From JACKOD01 sp041591635 (GTDB taxonomy: Bacteria > Pseudomonadota > Gammaproteobacteria > Pseudomonadales > Oleiphilaceae), in the NCBI GenBank assembly GCA_041591635.1, contig JBFHRO010000004.1, forward strand, positions 1 to 36,546: DNA of 36,546 bases. Reading direction: 5' to 3'. The notes beneath the pieces are model-generated. The model had not been told where the DNA came from. It saw nothing but the letters and a program-made list of their open reading frames with translations, and searched no databases. Positions 31,874 through 36,546 of the stretch are shown in pieces (the first letter of the stretch is position 1; each line of letters begins with the position of its first letter). Position numbers and translations under genes: made by a program.

Positions 31874-32830
31874 TTATATTACCTGCCTACGTTCCCTGAC
31901 AAAGGCATATTCTCCCGCCACCCAACGGGTTAACAGCGTCCACACCTCTTGGTCGGGATGGTTAAATGCACTTGGCGATGCCTTGAAGTCAGCATCGTAA
32001 CAAGCGGCAGGATGCTTTGAACGCCAAGGCACTGCATTTGACATGCTGGCCAAACGCCCAAGAAAGGGTTTGCCTGACTTGAGGTGACTCATGTTCTCGA
32101 TGATCAGACAGGGGATCTCCTGCGCGTTCATGGAAACACACAGCAACTCATTCTGCTTAACAAACCTGTCACTCCCCTGAAGCCACTTCACCGCCGATCG
32201 AACAAAACCATAAGGCTCGGATTCGTTACCAAAACCGACCATCGCCGGTGTGACATGCCCGCGACTCATCCAGCGCCATTGCGCCTTGCGGGTAAAAATC
32301 GAACCGTTCAGGCGCGCCAAAACATCCGACTGATAGTCCATGATCATGGTAATGCTTTCTGGCTTCACCGGAAGCTTGGCCAGCGACGAGCTTGCAAGCA
32401 TCATCAAACCACTGACGTCAACACCCACCAATCGTGGCCTCAATTCATTATACCGGGCTATAAACGCCAAAATGGCCGGGAGATCATGATCGACAAAATC
32501 CCATACCGTATTGTTGATAGCGTTCGGATTGGACGGCGAAAAGCCGTGCCCGCGCCAGTCCGCGACCCACACATCAAAACCGCTACGGGCAAGTTTTTGC
32601 GCGATACCTACGCCATCGCCATAAAAATAGCGATGACTGCCAAAAATGCCATGCCACAACAACACAGGCGGTTTACGCGTAATGGATCCATCCCCAAAAA
32701 CGTGCAAAAGCCCCAACTCCACACCCGCATCCAGTGTGTTGGCTGGTTGTATCCGGTAGAGATCCTCGTTCAGGCCTCCCAAGCGTTCTGCACCAACCAG
32801 CTTTGCAGCCCGCAAGGTACCATTCGCCAT
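31874..32830 (-). CDS. Alpha/beta hydrolase with Asp at the nucleophile position
   Basis: The 318-residue protein has the alpha/beta-hydrolase layout: VLLWHGIFGSHRYF with the oxyanion HG (His60), a DVWVADWRGHGFSPSN segment, the strand before the elbow (LRPRLVGVDVSGLMML) and a late His candidate (His291 in FNHPDQ). The elbow reads G-V-D-V-S-G, so Asp138 stands where most relatives have Ser in GxSxG. An Asp nucleophile is known in epoxide hydrolases and haloalkane dehalogenases, but the catalytic assignment here is inference and the protein could be a degenerate member. There is no signal peptide, so it is cytoplasmic. The ATG at 32830 has AGGGA nine bases upstream. It lies 70 bases after ppsA. 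Confidence 0.78.
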   Translation of the reverse strand: MANGTLRAAKLVGAERLGGLNEDLYRIQPANTLDAGVELGLLHVFGDGSITRKPPVLLWHGIFGSHRYFYGDGVGIAQKLARSGFDVWVADWRGHGFSPSNPNAINNTVWDFVDHDLPAILAFIARYNELRPRLVGVDVSGLMMLASSSLAKLPVKPESITMIMDYQSDVLARLNGSIFTRKAQWRWMSRGHVTPAMVGFGNESEPYGFVRSAVKWLQGSDRFVKQNELLCVSMNAQEIPCLIIENMSHLKSGKPFLGRLASMSNAVPWRSKHPAACYDADFKASPSAFNHPDQEVWTLLTRWVAGEYAFVRERRQVI

Positions 32831-32869
32831 AGTCAAACATCCCTGATGATTAGTGGATTAATAGTCGGC

Positions 32870-32913
32870 CATCAAATGTATTGATGCAAACCTGCCAGCA
32901 TCAACCTTGATGC
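32870..32913. repeat. Cluster of GCATCAA/TTGATGC inverted repeats at the end of ppsA
   Basis: ATCAA (32871-32875), TTGATGC (32881-32887), GCATCAA (32898-32904) and TTGATGC (32907-32913) can form alternative hairpins. The ppsA stop codon (32901-32903) lies inside the third copy. There is no T run, so this is not a clear terminator. Confidence 0.4.
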
Positions 32914-35270
32914 TCTGCCAGAAAAAACCAGGTATCCAGAACCGAATCGGGGTTCAGAGACACGCTGTCGATTCCCTGATCCATGAGCCACTTCGCCAGA
33001 TCCGGGTGATCCGATGGCCCTTGCCCGCAGATGCCCACATACTTTCCTGCCTTCTTGCAAGCCTGAATTGCGCTCGACAGAAGTACGCGAACGGCCTCGT
33101 TACGCTCATCAAACAGGTGTGCCACAATGCCTGAATCCCGATCCAGCCCAAGGGTCAACTGGGTCAGATCGTTGGAGCCGATAGAAAAACCATCAAAATG
33201 TTCAAGGAACTGGTCAGCCAGCAAGGCGTTGGCTGGCAACTCGCACATCATGATGAGTTTCAGGTCGTTTTCGCCACGTTTGAGGCCATGCTCCGCAAGA
33301 AGTTCGGCCACCTGCTTCGCCTCGCCGGGGGTACGGACAAAGGGCACCATAATCTCAACATTGGTAAAGCCCATGACATCGCGCACTTTTCGCAAGGCCC
33401 GACATTCCAGCTCAAAGCAGTCGCGGAAGGTCTCGGAAATGTAGCGGCACGCTCCCCGGAATCCAAGCATGGGATTCTCTTCGTCGGGCTCGTAAAGCGT
33501 TCCGCCAATCAGGTTAGCATATTCGTTCGACTTGAAATCAGACAGGCGAACAATGACCCGTTTGGGCCAGAATGCCGCCGCGAGCGTCGCAATGCCTTCC
33601 ACCAGTTTTTCGACATAGAAATCAATCGGTGAGGCATAACCCGAGATGCGTTTCTCCACAATCGTCTGAATGTCTTTAGGCAGAGAATTGAAATTCAACA
33701 AGGCCTTCGGATGCACCCCGATCATGCGGTTGATGATGAATTCCAGGCGAGCCAATCCCACTCCGGCATTGGGCAAGGACTGGAAATCAAAGGCCCGATC
33801 GGGATTACCGACATTCATCATGATCTTGAAAGGCAATTCGGGCATTGAATCGACGCTGTTTTCACGCAATTCGAACGAAAGCAGACCATCGTAGATAAAA
33901 CCGGTATCACCCTCTGCACAGGAAACCGTCACCGGCTGGTTATCTCGCAAAATCTCAGTGGCATGCCCGCATCCCACGACAGCCGGAATGCCAAGCTCAC
34001 GCGCAATAATGGCCGCATGGCAGGTCCGGCCGCCTCTATCTGTCACTATTGCCGATGCCCGCTTCATGATGGGTTCCCAATCGGGATCAGTCATATCGGT
34101 TACCAGTACATCGCCTTCATTGACGCGATCCATTTCGGAAATGCTCGTGATCACTTTCACCGGACCTTTGCCGATTTTATGACCAATACTGCGACCTTCA
34201 ATGAGTACCTTGCCGGTTTCATTCATCAGGTAACGTTCAAGAACCGCCGCCGAAGCCCGACTTTTCACAGTTTCAGGGCGTGCCTGCACTATATAGAGCT
34301 TGCCGTCATCGCCATCTTTTGCCCATTCGATATCCATCGGGCGCTGGTAGTGAGCCTCTATAATCATCGCTTGCCGGCTCAGCTCGGATACTTCCTCATC
34401 GGAAATCGAGAAACGCCCACGAAGCTCTGGCTCGACTTTCACGGTTTCCACTGAGCGCCCAACCACAGATGCGGCGCCATACACCATCTTGATGGCCTTG
34501 CTGCCAAGGTTGCGGCGCAAAATCGCCGGCCTGCCGGCCGACAAACTCTGCTTGTGCACATAGAACTCATCCGGGTTGACGGCGCCCTGCACAACCGTTT
34601 CACCCAGACCATAGGATGATGTTATGAAAACCACATCGCGGAATCCGGACTCGGTGTCGAGCGTGAACATCACACCACTGCTGGCGGTTTCGCTGCGCAC
34701 CATTTTCTGAACCCCGGCTGACAAGGCGATGTGCGCATGCTCAAACCCATGATGTACACGGTAGGATATGGCACGGTCATTAAAAAGTGAGGCAAACACG
34801 TCTTTAATGGCATGTTTGACGTTATCGATACCCACGATATTTAAAAAGGTTTCCTGTTGACCGGCAAACGAGGCTTCGGGCAGATCTTCGGCGGTCGCTG
34901 AAGAACGCACAGCAACGGCCATGGCACTGTTGCCTGCCTGCAATCGAAGGAAAGCAGACTCGATGGCCGCTTCCAGCTCTGGCGGAAATGGGGCGTTAAC
35001 GACTTCCTGACGAATCGCCGCACCCACGCGGGCGAGTTCATTGACATCGTTGATATCAAGTGCCGAGAGCCTGTCTGCAATCTTCTGGTTCAAGCCATTG
35101 GCCGCGAGGAATTTGCGAAACGCACAGGCCGTCGTTGCGAAGCCTCCGGGCACAGAAACTCCCGCGTGCGATAAATTACTGATCATTTCTCCCAGCGATG
35201 CGTTTTTGCCTCCAACGCGCTCCACATCATGCATACCAAGGTCATCAAACCAAAGAATGTAGTCTTCCAA
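32901..35270 (-). CDS. ppsA: Phosphoenolpyruvate synthase PpsA
   Basis: The 789-residue enzyme converts pyruvate and ATP to phosphoenolpyruvate, AMP and phosphate, feeding gluconeogenesis. The N-terminal ATP-binding domain has VGGKNASLGEMI and VAVRSSATAEDLPEASFAGQ. The swivelling phosphohistidine domain has the catalytic His in GGRTCHAAIIARELGIPAVVG. The C-terminal PEP/pyruvate TIM barrel has GFRGACRYI, SIGSNDLTQLTLGLDRDSG and the catalytic Cys in GICGQGPSDHPD. E. coli PpsA has 792 residues. I chose the TTG at 35270, which is preceded by AAGGGAG seven bases upstream and gives EDYILWFDDLGMHDV; a TTG at 35327 adds 19 unrelated residues. It is divergent from ppsR. Confidence 0.96.
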   Translation of the reverse strand: MEDYILWFDDLGMHDVERVGGKNASLGEMISNLSHAGVSVPGGFATTACAFRKFLAANGLNQKIADRLSALDINDVNELARVGAAIRQEVVNAPFPPELEAAIESAFLRLQAGNSAMAVAVRSSATAEDLPEASFAGQQETFLNIVGIDNVKHAIKDVFASLFNDRAISYRVHHGFEHAHIALSAGVQKMVRSETASSGVMFTLDTESGFRDVVFITSSYGLGETVVQGAVNPDEFYVHKQSLSAGRPAILRRNLGSKAIKMVYGAASVVGRSVETVKVEPELRGRFSISDEEVSELSRQAMIIEAHYQRPMDIEWAKDGDDGKLYIVQARPETVKSRASAAVLERYLMNETGKVLIEGRSIGHKIGKGPVKVITSISEMDRVNEGDVLVTDMTDPDWEPIMKRASAIVTDRGGRTCHAAIIARELGIPAVVGCGHATEILRDNQPVTVSCAEGDTGFIYDGLLSFELRENSVDSMPELPFKIMMNVGNPDRAFDFQSLPNAGVGLARLEFIINRMIGVHPKALLNFNSLPKDIQTIVEKRISGYASPIDFYVEKLVEGIATLAAAFWPKRVIVRLSDFKSNEYANLIGGTLYEPDEENPMLGFRGACRYISETFRDCFELECRALRKVRDVMGFTNVEIMVPFVRTPGEAKQVAELLAEHGLKRGENDLKLIMMCELPANALLADQFLEHFDGFSIGSNDLTQLTLGLDRDSGIVAHLFDERNEAVRVLLSSAIQACKKAGKYVGICGQGPSDHPDLAKWLMDQGIDSVSLNPDSVLDTWFFLAEHQG

Positions 35271-35277
35271 AATAGAT

Positions 35278-35284
35278 CTCCCTT
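35278..35284 (-). promoter_or_regulatory. Ribosome-binding site that fixes the ppsA TTG start
   Basis: AAGGGAG on the minus strand lies seven bases before the TTG at 35270. The next in-frame ATG would remove about 12 residues, including the conserved start. Confidence 0.7.
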
Positions 35285-35472
35285 GCTTTTTTCTCTCAGC
35301 AGTCAAACAGTTAAAACAATTTTCCAATAATACTGCATGTTGCTAGACTTTACCTCATCAATCAGTGGAAGCCATCAGAAACACCCAACGCTCTGCAGTA
35401 TAGAGACTTTTCCCGACGCCGGGGTGGTATCGCCATGCAGATCAGATGACGCAAGCATTCAGGACAGTAGCG

Positions 35473-36294
35473 ATGAAACGCACGGTTTTCTTCATTTCTG
35501 ACGGCACCGGCATCACGGCCGAAGCCCTTGGCCAGAGTTTGTTATCTCAGTTTGGTTCGCTGGAGTTTGACAAGGTGACTCTGCCTTACATCGACTCGGT
35601 GGACAAAGCCCATGCCGCCATACTGCGAATCAACCGGGCTGCCGACGAAGATCAGATCAAGCCCATTATCTTCGACACCATTGTCAACTCGGACATTCGG
35701 GATGTGATCGGGCAAAGCAAAGGCTTCATGATTGATATTTTCGGCACTTTTCTCGGCCCCCTCGAACAGGAGCTCGGCGCCCGTTCGAGTTACACTGTGG
35801 GACATTCGCACTCTATCAAGCACAGCAGCAATTACGAACGCCGTATCGAGGCGGTCAACTACGCCATGGACAATGATGACGGTGCGCGCACACGCCACTA
35901 TGATCTTGCCGATGTCATTCTCGTGGGCGTGTCTCGTAGCGGCAAGACTCCGACCTGTCTTTATCTGGCACTCCATTACGGCATTCGGGCAGCCAATTAC
36001 CCGATTACGGAAGAAGACCTGGAGTCACACAAGCTCCCTGCTCCCCTGGTCAAACACAAGTCCAAACTCTTTGGCTTGACCATTCACCCGGAGCGTCTGG
36101 CAGTGATTCGTCACGAACGCCGGCCAAACTCCCGCTACGCCTCCATGAAGCAGTGCATCCACGAAGTGGAAACCGTCGAGGAACTCTACCGTCGTGAGAA
36201 CATTCCCCACATGAACACTACCGACTCTTCGGTAGAAGAAATCGCCACCCGAATCATGGTAAACACAGGTATAGAAAGGCGCAGCAGGAATTAA
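35473..36294 (+). CDS. ppsR: PEP synthase regulatory protein (bifunctional kinase/phosphotransferase)
   Basis: The 273-residue DUF299 protein turns PpsA off by ADP-dependent phosphorylation of a Thr next to the catalytic His, and on again by phosphate-dependent removal. The N-terminus RTVFFISDGTGITAEALGQSLL and the P-loop GVSRSGKTPT (152-161) are the diagnostic motifs. NYPITEEDLESHKLP and LTIHPERLAVIRHERRPNSRYA follow as in the family. In PpsA the target region GGRTCHA is intact, so the pair is consistent. I chose the ATG at 35473, with AGGA eight bases upstream. An ATG at 35446 would add nine residues. ppsR and ppsA are divergent across about 200 bases in which I see no clear promoter. Confidence 0.95.
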   Translation: MKRTVFFISDGTGITAEALGQSLLSQFGSLEFDKVTLPYIDSVDKAHAAILRINRAADEDQIKPIIFDTIVNSDIRDVIGQSKGFMIDIFGTFLGPLEQELGARSSYTVGHSHSIKHSSNYERRIEAVNYAMDNDDGARTRHYDLADVILVGVSRSGKTPTCLYLALHYGIRAANYPITEEDLESHKLPAPLVKHKSKLFGLTIHPERLAVIRHERRPNSRYASMKQCIHEVETVEELYRRENIPHMNTTDSSVEEIATRIMVNTGIERRSRN

Positions 36295-36327
36295 TGCTGC
36301 TGCACCCAGAGCGACTGGCAAGGCTGC

Positions 36328-36546
36328 TTACAGCTCGTAAACAGTCATCCCCAGGCTTCGCAGCTTTTCACGCTGTGACGCCCCGCTGACAACCGCGACG
36401 CTTGCCAGTTCCGGTTTGAGATAGCAGGCGGCGACCCGTTTTAGATCCGCTATAGTGACCTTGAGCACCTGCTCGCGAAAACGACGCCGTTGCTGCGCGG
36501 TGCGTCCAAAAAGCTCGCTGTGGTAATCGGCTTTGGCTTCTCCAGC
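36328..36546 (-). CDS. C-terminal fragment of an M16/insulinase-type peptidase
   Basis: Seventy-two residues are visible before the TAA at 36328-36330; the rest lies beyond the right edge. The visible part reads AGEAKADYHSELFGRTAQQR, then REQVLKVTIADLKRVAACYL and the ending LRSLGMTVYEL. The pattern of a DL.RVA..YL helix followed by a short strand with VAVVSG is typical of the last domain of M16 metallopeptidases of the PreP/insulinase group. The zinc-binding HxxEH would be at the far N-terminus and cannot be checked. It is convergent with ppsR; between them is a weak 7-bp hairpin (36281-36303) without a T run. Confidence 0.65.
   Translation of the reverse strand, partial: AGEAKADYHSELFGRTAQQRRRFREQVLKVTIADLKRVAACYLKPELASVAVVSGASQREKLRSLGMTVYEL

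Noticed and set aside
36281..36303. Terminator between ppsR and the M16 gene
   Set aside because: There is a 7-bp GCAGCAG/CTGCTGC stem, but its left arm lies in the ppsR coding end and no T run follows on either strand.

Overview
The window reads as ordinary chromosomal core of a gammaproteobacterium of the Pseudomonas/Cellvibrio-like kind. The evidence is the gene order: ppiD-hupB-lon-clpX-clpP-tig next to a Pro-Arg-His-Leu tRNA cluster; a tRNA-Ser followed by a YccA-like gene, tusDCBE and a TrpD2/YbiB-like gene; and a haem-type sulfite reductase followed by a DUF934 gene. Both protein families and order resemble Pseudomonas, but base composition looks close to balanced, so I do not name a genus. 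I see no insertion sequence, prophage, CRISPR array or rRNA.

Region 1 (1-6769, minus strand) is a protein quality-control block: trigger factor, ClpP, ClpX, Lon, HU-beta and the start of PpiD. Terminators separate tig from clpP, clpX from lon, and hupB from ppiD. A heat-shock-like promoter candidate precedes lon and a near-consensus sigma-70 promoter precedes hupB. Region 2 (6892-7688) holds four tRNA genes on the minus strand (Pro, Arg-UCU, His, Leu) behind one strong promoter, and one tRNA-Arg(CCU) on the plus strand. Region 3 (7692-11397) holds a CobW/G3E metal-chaperone GTPase and, divergently, modABC for molybdate uptake. Region 4 (11398-16799) is the SOS mutagenesis cassette imuA-imuB-dnaE2 behind a perfect CTGT-N8-ACAG LexA box, which sits at the exact centre of a 42-bp dyad.

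Region 5 (16955-20519) holds tRNA-Ser(UGA), a Bax-inhibitor-1/YccA membrane protein, the tusDCB-tusE sulfur-relay genes for tRNA 2-thiouridine, and a TrpD2-like gene. The TusE protein has the second cysteine typical of DsrC. Region 6 (20559-22884, minus) holds a DUF445 membrane protein with a small single-span partner, and the Fe-S carrier nfuA with an IscR type-1-like site upstream. Region 7 (23184-30506, plus) holds metH, a MATE transporter, and the sulfite reductase plus DUF934 pair. Region 8 (30582-35270, minus) runs ppsA, an alpha/beta hydrolase, an NAD(P)-binding protein and rraA in one direction. ppsR, the regulator of PpsA, is divergent, and the window ends in the C-terminus of an M16-type peptidase.

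Sulfur, Fe-S and methyl metabolism recur (Tus relay, sulfite reductase, NfuA, MetH, molybdate uptake). I found no wholly new system. The points most worth checking are the LexA dyad, the two-cysteine TusE, the IscR-like site and the hydrolase with Asp at the nucleophile position.
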